Origin: Daucus carota subsp. sativus
Taxonomy: Eukaryota; Streptophyta; Magnoliopsida; Apiales; Apiaceae
Reading direction: 5' to 3'
Assembly: GCF_001625215.2 (NCBI RefSeq)
Contig: NC_030386.2
Location: 36,025,296-36,089,295 of the forward strand
Length of the DNA: 64,000 nucleotides
Shown: positions 35,747 to 46,282 of the stretch, one piece after another
Position numbering within the stretch: position 1 is the stretch's first letter
How the letters are laid out: every line of letters begins with the position of its first letter
Notes under the pieces: model-generated
Told to the model about the DNA's origin: nothing
Databases searched by the model: none
The model's input: the letters and a program-made list of their open reading frames with translations, nothing else
Translations under genes and position numbers: made by a program

Positions 35747-36469
35747 ATCAAACCGTCGACACCGCATAAACCGCCCGCTCCGCACCGCACCACACCGCAA
35801 AATGCGGTTTTTCTTTTTCGTGGTGCGGTTGCGGGTTGAAATTTTAACAAACCGCGTGGTGCGGTGCGGGTTGCGGTTTGACATTATACAAGCGCGGTTC
35901 AAACCGCACCGCACCGCTATTTTCTAATATATTAAAATATATCACATATAATTACAAATATTTATATTATATAGATAGATTATTTATTATGATATTATCT
36001 TACAATAATTTTACAATACAAATTAAGATTAGTTTTAAGACGACAAATTAAATATTATAATTATATTTGTTTTCTATAAAATAGCTTATTAGTGTTGAAA
36101 TCTTTTCATCTTCATCATTATCATACTCATATTTTAGTTTATATTTCTTGTGATGAGTATCTTAACTCTAAATTTATGTGTGTATGTATGTATATATTAT
36201 AAAAATCATTTTTTTTTAAAAATCATTTTTAAATACATATAGTTTAAAATTATATTTATATCGTCATTCAAAAGTATAAATTTTTTGAATGTATAAACCA
36301 CGCAAACCGCATGAACCGCACCACACCGCACCGCAATTTTGTGGTGTGGTTTACGCGGTTTTTATATTACGCGGTGCGGTTGCGGTTTATGAATTTTCCC
36401 GAACCGCATGCGTGGGTTGGTTTGCGGTTTTAGGAAAAAACTGCACCGCCCGCACCGCGAACACCCCTA
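35747..36469. mobile_element. Non-autonomous element with GC-rich ends (GCGGTGCGG repeats), possibly hAT
   Basis: Two GC-rich arms (about 35750-35925 and 36290-36469), dense in AACCGCACCGC and its inverse GCGGTGCGGTT, flank an AT-rich core of about 360 bp. CTGTTACCC occurs at both borders (35738-35746 and 36470-36478), consistent with an 8- or 9-bp target-site duplication. The right end inverted reads GTAGGGGTGTTCGCGG, a form common in plant hAT MITEs. Open frames across the arms are by-products of the GC-rich repeats. Confidence 0.6.
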
Positions 36470-36478
36470 CTGTTACCC

Positions 36479-36896
36479 TGTTATGCATTTATGCTCCCAT
36501 GCAGGTTCGGTTTTTATTTCTTCCAAATATTTATAAATATTTAAAGATAATGAAATTTAATATTATAATAATTACTCACATAGTTATTTATTTATGAAAC
36601 TCACAGAATATTATTTTAATCCATTTTTCCAATTAATTATACTGTTTTAGTTATTTTTATTAAATTTAAATGTATTTATTTATATATTTATTAATATTAA
36701 TGTTCAACCCATACATGAAAAAATGATTAAGACAAAGTGAATATTCGATTTTTGAAATCCGATAATCCTTATAAGTTTTTCTAAATCGAAATATATATGA
36801 TTATTTATTAAAATATTATATCATTTAAACATGAACAATAATAGAATTTATGATACAGTAAAGATGTATTTATTAATAAATAACCAACAACGAATA
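36479..36896. other. AT-rich spacer
   Basis: Featureless AT-rich DNA between the GCGGTGCGG element and the next Stowaway-like MITE; no gene is seen. Confidence 0.5.
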
Positions 36897-37146
36897 CTCT
36901 TTCCGTTTCAATTTACATGTCCACTTTCAAGAAATTTTTTTGTTTCAAATTACTTGTCCACTTCAACTTTCAATGCAAAATCATATTTCCAAAGTCAATT
37001 TTACTCTGCATATCTCTTATTTATATTTCCTATATCAATCTCACTCCACATATTTTGATCATTTAATGCAAATTAATTTGTGAACATCCACTTTTCTTAA
37101 ACTGTGTGATTTTTTTAAAATCGATATCTAACTTATACTGAGGGAG
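36897..37146. mobile_element. Stowaway-like MITE
   Basis: The left end CTCTTTCCGTTTCAA and right end ...CTGAGGGAG are flanked by TA. The interior (CATGTCCACTTTCAAG, CTTGTCCACTTCAACTTTCAA) closely follows the copy at 2878-3137. The right end is more decayed. Confidence 0.6.
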
Positions 37147-37338
37147 TATTAAATAGTAATCTAATATTAAAATATATCTGATTTTCACTCCGATTGAAGA
37201 TCGGGCTCGGGTTATTGGAAGAAGTCTTTAGAGCATCTCCAACCTTACAAAACCCTTAGGTAAAAAATGAGTTGGCATACCATATATAAAAAATATAGTC
37301 AATCTGTTGAAAAAAGCGCACTCCAACCACATGAGACT

Positions 37339-37558
37339 TGTTGGGCCACAGCCCAGAAGAGACAAAAGCCCACAGTTTCTAAGCCCACAAAGCAGCCCAA
37401 AAAGAGAAGCCCAGCAAGAGGGCACGAGGGAGGCATGACCTAGGCTCTATAAATACAAAGGAAGAAGAATGGAACAGGGGCTGGCATCTTTATAGTAGAA
37501 CTTCCACCTTGTGCAAATACAGATCGGAATGAGGGTTTAGACCCCCATTGGATCAACA
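37339..37558 (+). repeat. 5' LTR
   Basis: Starts TGTTGGGCCACAGCCC and ends GGATCAACA. A CTCTATAAATAC box near 37445 is the probable promoter TATA. It is nearly identical to the 3' LTR. Confidence 0.95.
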
Positions 37559-37559
37559 T

Positions 37560-37577
37560 TTGGCGCTAGAAGGAGCT
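37560..37577 (+). other. Primer-binding site
   Basis: TTGGCGCTAGAAGGAGCT begins just inside the 5' LTR and contains the TGG expected to pair with a tRNA 3' CCA end. Which tRNA primes is not determined here. Confidence 0.55.
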
Positions 37578-37628
37578 CTAATCAGCCAGCTAATTAGTCT
37601 AAAAATCTCAAACACCACAGATCTAAAG

Positions 37629-40600
37629 ATGGAGGATGGGCCTAGCAGGTCAAGGAAAAACACAGATCTAAAAACTACGGATACTCGCATAATTCTCTCA
37701 CCGGTAATTCAATCGCAGCGAACTCTGGAACCGCGATGTCTATTCGAGGACGATGAGGATGATTTGCAGATGGTGGATGTGCTACCAGCGCACTCCGAGC
37801 CGGTTGGAACTTACCGAAAGCGAGCCGCGAAGATGATGGTAACAACGCCTCAAGGGAAACGGGTTCTCACTAGCGATGCAAGGCTTCATCTGGAAAAAAT
37901 CAAAGCTCAGAAAAAGGCTCAACAGCAGCTGATCCCTCTCACTATAGAAGAAGAGGTCAGAAGCTTGGACAATAGGAGGAGGCTCCTCGAGGCGAAGTTA
38001 AGGCAAAAGCAAGAAATAGACCGATTGGAGGCAGCGCTGGGAATTCGCAAAGAAATAGAGCCCTCAATGGAATACCAGACCGAGGACCACGATCCTTCAT
38101 GGAGACCCTCTGCCAACAGCAAGCAATCTTATCGGGAAGACTCTGAGGGGTCTTACAGCTCCAGACGACACAAACGAAGGTCAACTCATGAAAACAGAGA
38201 GGATGAAGACTCAGAGACCTCTGACGCAAAGAGCCAAAAGAGCTCAGACATGGACAGGTTCCGAGAAGAATTCGCACTAATGAAGGAACAACTAAAATCT
38301 CAACCAGGAGGGTTTGACTTTCCATCAGGAAATCCCTTATCAATCGACATCGAGAATGCCAAAATTGACAGGAATATTAAAATCCCATCTATAGAACTGT
38401 TCGATGGATCCACGGACCCATCGGACTTTCTTAACATGTTTGACGGGCGAATGTCCTTCTGCGGACACTCCGAGGTGGCAAGGTGCCGGTTCTTCGGCAC
38501 ATGTCTTAAAGGGACAGCTCTCACATGGTACAACAATCTGCCCCCACGGTCCATCGATTCATGGATCGCTATGAAAAACAAGTTCAGAGCTAGGTTCTCT
38601 ATCAACAAAAGAGGGGGAAAGATCACCGCCTCATTAATGACTGTAAGGCAACGATCCTCAGAACCGATACGTGATTTCTTGGACCGATTTAGAACCGAAA
38701 TGGCAAACATCCCTAACTTAGTTGAAGAACTAGCGGTCAATTATCTGGCAGCGGGAATTGACAAAACAAGGCATGGGCAGTTATTGGAAGAGTTCTTTGA
38801 AAAAAGCCCTCGAACCATAGAGGCAGCAATGGACATTTTTGAGCGCAGGATAACACTTCAGGAAGCAGTAGGTAGCATACAAATCACGTCACCGCGGTCC
38901 AAGCGATGGGATAAGAATTCTTCCCCAAAGGGGCAATGGTCCAGGGGATTAGGACAAGAAAAGGGGAAAACTGAAACAAACAAGCAGACCGATATCCAAA
39001 AAGGGTCCGCGGTCCAAGAGCCTCACCAGTCTAACAGGCCCTGGCCCCCTCGCCCTCCACGAGAAGAAAGACAGTTCTCCAAACTAAACATGGATATTGC
39101 TACAATCCTAGCAATCATGAAGGCAGATCCTAACTACAAACCGCCTAGACCAATGAATCCAAACAGACCCCCTAGCTCGAAGTATTGCGATTATCACGAG
39201 GACACAGGCCATCTAACAGAAAAGTGCTTTCAACTCAAACACGCAATAGAAAATAAAATTCAGAGTGGAGAATTTTCTCACTTCGTCCAAAGGGAGGACC
39301 CAACCAGTGAAGGCAACAAGAGCTCAGACAGATTGATTGATGTCATTTCAGGAGGATACATTCCTAAGGGCCTCCCAGACCAGAACAATATGGTCTTCCA
39401 GGTAGAAACAAAAAGACAAAGGAAGGGTCCATCACTTGTCATATCCTTTTCAGACAACGACTACACAGATGGTATAGAGCGGTCTCATCATGACGCCTTA
39501 GTAATTACGGTCAAGATGGGAACCAACACAGTCAAAAAAGTCTTAATCGATAATGGAAGTTCTGTAGACGTTTTGTTTCATGGGGCATTTTCAAGAATGG
39601 ATGTTGGAGACCGAAAACTGGGTGATGCAAGACATTCCCCCTTATATGGATTCACAGGCAATGAGGTAAAAGTCCTGGGTATCATCGATCTACCGGTCCT
39701 TTTCGGATCCCCCCCGCAGCAAGTATGGCACATCGTCAAATTTCATGTTGTTAGTGCTTCATGTAGCTACAATGCAATTCTAGGCAGAACCACACTGTCA
39801 GCTCTAAAAGCAATAACTTTAATACCTCACCTAAAGATGAAATTCCCAACCGAGTTTGGGGTGGGAGAAGTCAAAGGAGACCAAAAGGTCTCGAAGCAAT
39901 GTTATGACAACAATATAACACCTAGATACAGGACAACAAAAAATGCCAGTGAAACAGTGAACCAAATACGAGATGAGCCAATGGAGGAAGAAGTCAAGAT
40001 AGAAGAGAAAGAAGCAGTGGACATTCCTCGTGAATCGGTCTGTCAACCAATCGGTCCAACAGAACAATTTGAGCTAGACCCATCAAACCCAGGGAAACGC
40101 ATCACCATTGGCTCAGGATTGGACCCCTCGGTTAAGGAAGAACTAATAACTCTCATCAGGGAATACGCGGATATCTTTGCTTGGTCACCAAAAGACATGC
40201 CCGGTATCCCAGAGGCAATAGCCCTCCACAAACTCAACATCAGCCCCACATACAAACCAGTCCGGCAAAAGAAAAGAATATTTTCCCCCGAAAAACAGTT
40301 GGCCATAGATGCCGAACTAGACAGACTCCTAGAAGCAGGATTCATTAAGGAGGTCCAATTTCCCACTTGGATCGCCAACACCGTTTTAGTCAAAAAGAGT
40401 AACGGCAAATGGCGAATGTGCATCGATTATTCTGATCTTAATCGAGCTTGCCCAAAGGACTTCTATCCTCTGCCCAATATAGACCAGTTGATCGACGCCA
40501 CTTCGGGTCATGAACTGTTATCCTTCATGGACGCTTTTTCAGGGTATAATCAGATCAAAATGGCCCCAGAGGACCAAAACAGTACAGCCTTCATCACCCA

Positions 40601-43280
40601 CAGGGGAATTTTTGCATATAAAGTGGTCCCATTCGGTCTCCTGAATGCAGGAGCTACATTTCAACGAACCATGGATACAATCTTCGCTCCGCAAGTGGGA
40701 AGAAACATGCAGATATATGTAGACGATATGATAGTTAAATCCTTGAAAACAAATGAACATTCGAAAGATCTAAGAGAGACATTCACTCGCATAAGAGAAC
40801 ACTCAATGAGACTCAATCCCACTAAGTGTTCCTTCGGTCTAGCAGGAGGAAAATTCTTGGGATTCCTCTTAACCCAAAGAGGGATAGAGGCAGACCCAGC
40901 TCAAATCTCAGCTATCAAAGAAATGCCAGCACCAAAAACAATCAAGGAACTCCAAACACTCACGGGTTGCGTGGCGGCCTTAAGACGGTTCATACCACAA
41001 TCCTCAAAAAGAGCTCTACCACTCTATGAGGCAATAAAATTGGCAGCCAAATCAAACAAATTCTCATGGAACAAGGATTGCGAGGAAAGCTTTAACAACA
41101 TTAAAGAATTCTTGCAAAGTCCTCCGATCTTAACAAAAGCACTACCCTGCGAACCATTAAAGCTATACCTATCAGCAACAGATTCAACGGTTGCAGCGGT
41201 CTTAATTAAGGAGGTTGGAAGCGAGCAAAAAGCGGTCTATTACATCAGCCATATGCTCAAGGATGCTGAGACTCGATACACTCAGATCGAGAAACTTATC
41301 TTTGCTCTGATCATAGCAAGCCGTAAGCTAAGGCAATACTTTCAAGGACGACAAATCTCGGTAATGACTAACCAACCACTAAGGAGGATTCTTCATAAAC
41401 CGGACATGTCAGGACGGTTGGCCTCTTGGACCATTGAACTGAGTCAGTTCAATTTAGAATACTTGCCACGGAACACGGTCAAGTCACAAGCCCTTTCGGA
41501 CTTTATGGCAGAATGCAACTTTGCAGCTAATCAGCTCAATCCACAGGCTCAAGCTTTCAATGACAAAACTTGGATTCTATTCACAGATGGATCATCCACA
41601 TCCTCCACAAGTGGGGCAGGAGTCATTCTTACAAGCCCCGAGGGGTTCAGGGTCCAACAGGCCATTCGCTTCAAGTTTTCAACAACAAACAATGAATCTG
41701 AATATGAGGCACTAATCGCTGGCCTCAAGCTCGCACAACATCTGGAAGTCAAGATCATCGAATATTTCAGCGACTCCCAGTTGGTAGTTAACCAGATATT
41801 AGGCCAGTACAAAGCTGCCAACGAAAGAATGAAGGCCTATCTCCAGAAAACCAACGATCTCCTAAAAACATTTATCTCATGGACCATTAAGAGCATCGAC
41901 CGCTCATCGAACCAATGGGCCGATGCCCTGTCTAAACTTATCACAACATCCGACGAAAGAATCACAGACCCGATCTATTTCAGGGAATTGGAACAGACCT
42001 CCATAACAGAGGTAGAAATTTTTTGCATAGAACAAGAAGAGGACGACTGGCGCCGTCCCATTATGCAGTTCATCAAAGGACAGCTTATTTGTGAAAACAA
42101 AAACGAAGAGCATAAAATAGCCTTCAAGGCGAGGAATTACTGTATCAACAATGATCAATTGTACCGAAGGGCCCTGGCAGAACCGCTTCTAAAGTGCATC
42201 GGACCAAAAGAGGCTGAAGTCGCCATGACAGAAATACATTCAGGCATTTGCGGAGAACACACAGCTGGGAAGAATATGGCCTTAAAACTGATAAGACATG
42301 GAGTCTTCTGGCCAACTATGAGAAAAGACTGCGAAGAATTCTCCAAAAAGTGCGGACCGTGCCAGCTGTATGGACCAATGAACCATAGGCCCGCGGTCCA
42401 ATTCACCCCGGTCCAGGCACCATGCCCATTCTTCATGTGGGGAATGGACCTAGTAGGCCCATTACCCAAATGCACAGGACAGAAGCAATTTATAATCGTG
42501 GCCATAGACTATAGCACAAAGTGGGTGGAAGCAAAAGCTTTAGCACGAATCAGAGAAACAGAAGTGGTGCAGTTTTTTATGGAGTACATTGTTTTCAGAT
42601 TTGGAGTCCCAAGAATAGTGGTCACAGACAATGGATCTCAGTTCACAGGGAAAGTGTTCGAAGAGACGTTGGAACAGCTCAAGGTAAACCATCTCAAAGC
42701 ATCTGTCGCTTACCCACAGGCCAATGGACAGGTGGAGATCACAAACAAGGCCATTTTACAAGGGATCAAGAAACGGCTCCTGGACACAAGGACAAATTGG
42801 GTCGATGAATTGCCCAATGTCCTTTGGAGCCACAGGACCACTCCAAGGGGTCCAACTGGCGAAACGCCCTTTAGAATGGCCTACGGCACGGAGGCGGTCC
42901 TCCCAGTTGAGATAAGTATGGGATCTCCAAGAATTGAAAACTTCTCAATCGAAACATCTGAGGAAGGACTAAGACTGAACAATGATCTCATTGAGGAGGT
43001 CAGAGACCAAGCACAAATTCGAAACACTCAGTACCAGCAAAAAGTGGCCAGCTACTACAACTCTAAAGTCAAGATAAGGCACTTCCAGGTCAATGACTGG
43101 GTCCTGAGGGAATCATCTGTGTCAATGCCAACCAAACAGAACAAAATGACCAGTCCTTGGGAGGGACCTTACAAAGTATCTCAAGTAGTCCGTCCAGGGA
43201 CCTATCGCCTCGCCTATCCAGACGGTTCAACGGTCCCCAACACTTGGAACGCCATCCATCTCAAGCGCTACTATCAGTAA
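37629..43280 (+). CDS. Gag-pol polyprotein of the Tat-type Ty3/gypsy element
   Basis: An uninterrupted frame of 1883 residues from the first ATG after the primer-binding site. Parts in order, by approximate residue: charged N-terminus; gag core around 245-400 (DPSDFLNMFDGRMSFCG); a zinc-knuckle-like CDYHEDTGHLTEKC near 518; aspartic protease with DNGSS near 640; reverse transcriptase about 880-1110 with YVDDMIV near 1030; RNase H after it; a second RNase H with FTDGSSTSSTSGAG near 1316; integrase from about 1535 with an HHCC zinc motif (KCGPCQ) and catalytic-core blocks GMDLVGPLP, VTDNGSQF and NGQVE; and a C-terminal chromatin-interacting tail. Gag and pol are in one frame, so no frameshift is needed between them. 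Antisense frames in this stretch are shadows. Confidence 0.95.
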   Translation: MEDGPSRSRKNTDLKTTDTRIILSPVIQSQRTLEPRCLFEDDEDDLQMVDVLPAHSEPVGTYRKRAAKMMVTTPQGKRVLTSDARLHLEKIKAQKKAQQQLIPLTIEEEVRSLDNRRRLLEAKLRQKQEIDRLEAALGIRKEIEPSMEYQTEDHDPSWRPSANSKQSYREDSEGSYSSRRHKRRSTHENREDEDSETSDAKSQKSSDMDRFREEFALMKEQLKSQPGGFDFPSGNPLSIDIENAKIDRNIKIPSIELFDGSTDPSDFLNMFDGRMSFCGHSEVARCRFFGTCLKGTALTWYNNLPPRSIDSWIAMKNKFRARFSINKRGGKITASLMTVRQRSSEPIRDFLDRFRTEMANIPNLVEELAVNYLAAGIDKTRHGQLLEEFFEKSPRTIEAAMDIFERRITLQEAVGSIQITSPRSKRWDKNSSPKGQWSRGLGQEKGKTETNKQTDIQKGSAVQEPHQSNRPWPPRPPREERQFSKLNMDIATILAIMKADPNYKPPRPMNPNRPPSSKYCDYHEDTGHLTEKCFQLKHAIENKIQSGEFSHFVQREDPTSEGNKSSDRLIDVISGGYIPKGLPDQNNMVFQVETKRQRKGPSLVISFSDNDYTDGIERSHHDALVITVKMGTNTVKKVLIDNGSSVDVLFHGAFSRMDVGDRKLGDARHSPLYGFTGNEVKVLGIIDLPVLFGSPPQQVWHIVKFHVVSASCSYNAILGRTTLSALKAITLIPHLKMKFPTEFGVGEVKGDQKVSKQCYDNNITPRYRTTKNASETVNQIRDEPMEEEVKIEEKEAVDIPRESVCQPIGPTEQFELDPSNPGKRITIGSGLDPSVKEELITLIREYADIFAWSPKDMPGIPEAIALHKLNISPTYKPVRQKKRIFSPEKQLAIDAELDRLLEAGFIKEVQFPTWIANTVLVKKSNGKWRMCIDYSDLNRACPKDFYPLPNIDQLIDATSGHELLSFMDAFSGYNQIKMAPEDQNSTAFITHRGIFAYKVVPFGLLNAGATFQRTMDTIFAPQVGRNMQIYVDDMIVKSLKTNEHSKDLRETFTRIREHSMRLNPTKCSFGLAGGKFLGFLLTQRGIEADPAQISAIKEMPAPKTIKELQTLTGCVAALRRFIPQSSKRALPLYEAIKLAAKSNKFSWNKDCEESFNNIKEFLQSPPILTKALPCEPLKLYLSATDSTVAAVLIKEVGSEQKAVYYISHMLKDAETRYTQIEKLIFALIIASRKLRQYFQGRQISVMTNQPLRRILHKPDMSGRLASWTIELSQFNLEYLPRNTVKSQALSDFMAECNFAANQLNPQAQAFNDKTWILFTDGSSTSSTSGAGVILTSPEGFRVQQAIRFKFSTTNNESEYEALIAGLKLAQHLEVKIIEYFSDSQLVVNQILGQYKAANERMKAYLQKTNDLLKTFISWTIKSIDRSSNQWADALSKLITTSDERITDPIYFRELEQTSITEVEIFCIEQEEDDWRRPIMQFIKGQLICENKNEEHKIAFKARNYCINNDQLYRRALAEPLLKCIGPKEAEVAMTEIHSGICGEHTAGKNMALKLIRHGVFWPTMRKDCEEFSKKCGPCQLYGPMNHRPAVQFTPVQAPCPFFMWGMDLVGPLPKCTGQKQFIIVAIDYSTKWVEAKALARIRETEVVQFFMEYIVFRFGVPRIVVTDNGSQFTGKVFEETLEQLKVNHLKASVAYPQANGQVEITNKAILQGIKKRLLDTRTNWVDELPNVLWSHRTTPRGPTGETPFRMAYGTEAVLPVEISMGSPRIENFSIETSEEGLRLNNDLIEEVRDQAQIRNTQYQQKVASYYNSKVKIRHFQVNDWVLRESSVSMPTKQNKMTSPWEGPYKVSQVVRPGTYRLAYPDGSTVPNTWNAIHLKRYYQ

Positions 43281-43962
43281 CAAAAACACTGCTGCATCTT
43301 TATTATTCCCTAAGTTCATAGGAACATCATCTTTTGTTTAAAAAACTACCTTTTGTTTAAAAACTTGCATCTTTTGTATCATATCCTCGAGAATCTATAA
43401 ACTCTGTTTGTTATTAGTTTCCATAACTTTCCTTGTCAAAAATCTCTTTATAAAAATTAACTACAAACATGCATACACTTAGAGCATTGTCTTACCGTTT
43501 AAAGAAGAAAAGGGGCATTTACTCGTCTAATCAACTATCGACATATAAATGTTTGATTCTACATAAAAAAAAAATCTACTACAACTAATACACAAAAATT
43601 CACACGACTAGCAACTACACAGTAATAGCTACAAATCTCAAAAGCAGGATGCAACGGAAGCCAAACCCAAGTGGCAAAAGTCTACGACAAAATACGCTAC
43701 AACCACGAGAGCAAGTAAAAAAGAAGAAGGTAAACACGGGAGACAAACAAGTATACAAAAGAAGCATAAAGATTCTCCATAGCAAACTACCAAAACAGAC
43801 AAATCTCCAAACAAAGAGCAGGTTCAGAACTTACAAACATCAAGTCAATACCAAACTGTTTCAAAATCTACAGCACATAATCAAAGGAAAGCAAGGTAAA
43901 CAAGCCAACACAAGGCCTATAGGGCATTCCCCAGGCAAAAGTCTTAAAAAGAAAAACATAGA

Positions 43963-44469
43963 TCAAGGGTCCTTCGCCACAGCACGGTTAGAAGACGCGG
44001 CTCCATCCCGCTCGCGAGCAAGATCTTCACAATAAGCTCCAAAGGAATGGTCCTGCATAGCATAACCGTTCTTGTTAGCACGATCCCAGCACGCCTGATA
44101 GCCTTCCTCAAAGGACTTCAGATTCTCCTCACGACTAAAGCTCAGCTCTTCTCGAAGACTCCTCAAATCAGTTTCCAAGCGACCAGCCTCCTCAAAACGG
44201 TCCTTCTCAGACTTCGCCAATGCAGCAGACAGGTTGGTTTCAATCTTCTGATAAGTAATCACAAGAGCTTGGAGAGCCCTCTTATCGGTGACCAAGGAAC
44301 CAACTTTCTCTTTTAAAGCTCCAACAGCCGTGTCGGACTTTTCCTTCTCTTTCTCCAAATCTCCCACACGAACAGCAGAATCGTGAGCATCCTTCTTTAA
44401 CTCCGCAATCTCCCGGCGAAGCTTACTCAACTCAATCTCATCTTTTCCATGATCCACCATAGACACCAC
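43963..44469 (-). CDS. Antisense ORF in the retrotransposon, coiled-coil part
   Basis: A minus-strand frame rich in Glu/Lys/Leu heptads (ELSKLRREIAELKKD, VGALKEKVGSLVTDKRALQAL, LRSLREELSFSREENLKS), predicting a long coiled coil, with a short Ser/Ala-rich tail. It lies 3' of the two other antisense ORFs in the reading direction. GT-AG-like signals at its edges suggest that the three may be exons of one antisense transcript, as reported for extra ORFs of this retrotransposon group; I do not join them here. Confidence 0.6.
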   Translation of the reverse strand: MVSMVDHGKDEIELSKLRREIAELKKDAHDSAVRVGDLEKEKEKSDTAVGALKEKVGSLVTDKRALQALVITYQKIETNLSAALAKSEKDRFEEAGRLETDLRSLREELSFSREENLKSFEEGYQACWDRANKNGYAMQDHSFGAYCEDLARERDGAASSNRAVAKDP

Positions 44470-45029
44470 ACGGTTAAAACCATTGACCAGCTAAAAAGAA
44501 AAGAAAAACACAAAGCCGTCAGTGCAAAGTTAACAAAATAAAGGACCAACAAAAACACAAGAGGAGAATCTACAACCTGGTCCAAATGGCTCTTAAAATC
44601 CTGAAGAAACTCCTTCTTCCCAGGCACATTCCTACCCAAAAAATGGTCCACATCAGCAGAGCGATCAATAGCGGTCTTTAGAGAGGACCCACCACCAGAA
44701 ACAGCAGAGGTATCTTTCGGTTTCTTGTAATGATGATAGCGGGGAGGGGCTCCATCTTTTCGGACACGCTTCTTGGACTTTTTCTCAGGATCCTCCTTCA
44801 CCTCAGCAGAGCCCTCTCCCACAATCTCAAGGTCCGGTTCCACAACTCGGGAAGTTCCCTCGGCCCCAGCTTCAACAGCATCGGCAGGGGCACGGTTCAC
44901 CATGGACGAAACCCCTTTTTGAGCTAACATCGACAAAATAGCTTCACTCGGCATCTTGGGGTGTCGGGCCAACAAAGCAGACAGTGATTTCCCTGCTACT
45001 GCAAATAGCACAAGAAACAACAAACACAC
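44427..45029 (-). CDS. Antisense ORF in the retrotransposon, middle part
   Basis: A minus-strand frame with a short Leu/Ala segment (SLSALLARHPKMPSEAILSM) followed by an acidic then strongly basic stretch (EDPEKKSKKRVRKDG), a possible nuclear-localisation signal, and a further Ser/Gly-rich part. The true borders are probably splice sites rather than the frame limits. Confidence 0.55.
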   Translation of the reverse strand: MCLLFLVLFAVAGKSLSALLARHPKMPSEAILSMLAQKGVSSMVNRAPADAVEAGAEGTSRVVEPDLEIVGEGSAEVKEDPEKKSKKRVRKDGAPPRYHHYKKPKDTSAVSGGGSSLKTAIDRSADVDHFLGRNVPGKKEFLQDFKSHLDQVVDSPLVFLLVLYFVNFALTALCFSFLFSWSMVLTVWCLWWIMEKMRLS

Positions 45030-45059
45030 AAGAAAGAAGCAATCAGAAACACAACTAAA

Positions 45060-45947
45060 TCAAAGAAAAAGCAAGCAAGAAACTACAAAAATCTTACAAC
45101 TACGAGCAGACAAAAAGTCAATATCAGCGAATTCATGAATTTTATACAACTCAGTCTTCCCATGAAAGTCATTCAAAAAAGAAGCAGAAAAGGAATGCGG
45201 CAAGTCGCTCAAAGCTTGCATTCGAGAACGGGGAACCACAGACCAGGGCTTCATTCCCTCAAACTCACCACCCTCTAAATACGACCATTTGGCCTGCCAT
45301 CCCGAGTTAGACAAGGGCACACTAACAAGACGAGAACGACCTGTCTTCTTGTCCAAATATACCTGACCACCGATGCTCTTGACTCGAAAGATTGCAAACA
45401 ACAACTCAAGGGAAGGCAAGGCTTTGAGCTCTCGACACCGAGCTATAACGCCCATCACTTGGGCAAAACTATTAGGGCTCAATTGCGCAAAACCACATCC
45501 CAGAGCATCAAACAATAAAGGGAGAAAGGGATGCATCGGAATCCTTAGTCCAAAATCAAAAAAGATAGACGGAACGGCATGCCATCCCGCCTTAGGAGAA
45601 TGCCAAATTCGATCCTCTTCAGTGGGAAGATGATGCTTATAAGTGGTACCAAAGGTTACACACTTCTTCACCTTCTCAACTTCCGGCGAACCCTCGACTA
45701 CCTCACTCTCCCAGTTAAGACAATCTTTCGACAAAAACAAACTACGCGCCTCACGACTAACACCGTCAGAAGGAACAACGCCGGCCGGTTCGTCATCAGG
45801 GAGATCGATGACGAAAGGATCGATTTTTCCCAGCAATTCAAGACCCCCACTAGAAGGGGACTTTCCAGAAACATCGGACTCTTCAGCCCCTTCACTCAAA
45901 GTTCGAGAAGAAGAGACAAGATTAACAGTGGTCTTTCGTGGCGCCAT
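45060..45947 (-). CDS. Antisense ORF in the retrotransposon with a Transposase_28-like domain
   Basis: The frame opens with ATG at 45947 (MAPRKTTVNLVSS). After an acidic, Ser-rich part it contains a folded-looking region, about residues 130-250: LRIPMHPFLPLLFDALGCG, AQLSPNSFAQVMGVIARC, LELLFAIFRVK, then aromatic blocks. This pattern resembles the family annotated as putative gypsy-type transposon (Transposase_28, PF04195), known from antisense ORFs of plant Tat elements; the name is from memory and was not searched. Function is unknown. A TATA-like signal for it was not found. Confidence 0.6.
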   Translation of the reverse strand: MAPRKTTVNLVSSSRTLSEGAEESDVSGKSPSSGGLELLGKIDPFVIDLPDDEPAGVVPSDGVSREARSLFLSKDCLNWESEVVEGSPEVEKVKKCVTFGTTYKHHLPTEEDRIWHSPKAGWHAVPSIFFDFGLRIPMHPFLPLLFDALGCGFAQLSPNSFAQVMGVIARCRELKALPSLELLFAIFRVKSIGGQVYLDKKTGRSRLVSVPLSNSGWQAKWSYLEGGEFEGMKPWSVVPRSRMQALSDLPHSFSASFLNDFHGKTELYKIHEFADIDFLSARSCKIFVVSCLLFL

Positions 45948-46282
45948 AACAAGAAAAGCCCTAAAAGAAGAGAGTGAAGCCAGAAGCAAGAAACAAATAG
46001 AAAAGAAAAAAAAAAACAACAAGTCAGGAGAAAAGAAGGGAAGGAAGAAGAAGGATACCTAGAAAATCCAACGCCTGGAAAAAGTGATGACAAGAAAGGT
46101 CATGAAGAAGTCTTATAGTCCCAAGAAAGACAACACAGAGACCGAGACACGGAACCGAGTACTCAAAACAATTCAAATTTTAAAAAAAAAAAAAAAAAGA
46201 GGAAAAAGAGAGGAAAGACAAGGAGACACACGAAAACAGGCTACACATCTAAAGATCTGCTAGTAACTTCCGGGGGGGCAAA

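Larger units (their letters stand above)
43281..46282. other. 3' region of the retrotransposon with antisense ORFs and purine tract
   Basis: Three kilobases between pol and the 3' LTR. The first 650 bp are non-coding. Three minus-strand ORFs follow (listed separately), and a purine-rich tract (about 46271-46282, GGGGGGGCAAA) precedes the LTR as the probable plus-strand primer site. An A-rich stretch lies around 46175-46215. Confidence 0.75.

Noticed and set aside
35616-36597. Open frames across the GCGGTGCGG element
   Set aside because: Produced by GC-rich repeat arms; the translations are Arg/His/Cys-rich repeats.
40043-42505. Antisense frames inside gag-pol
   Set aside because: Shadows of the strongly coding plus strand, unlike the antisense ORFs 3' of pol, where the plus strand does not code.
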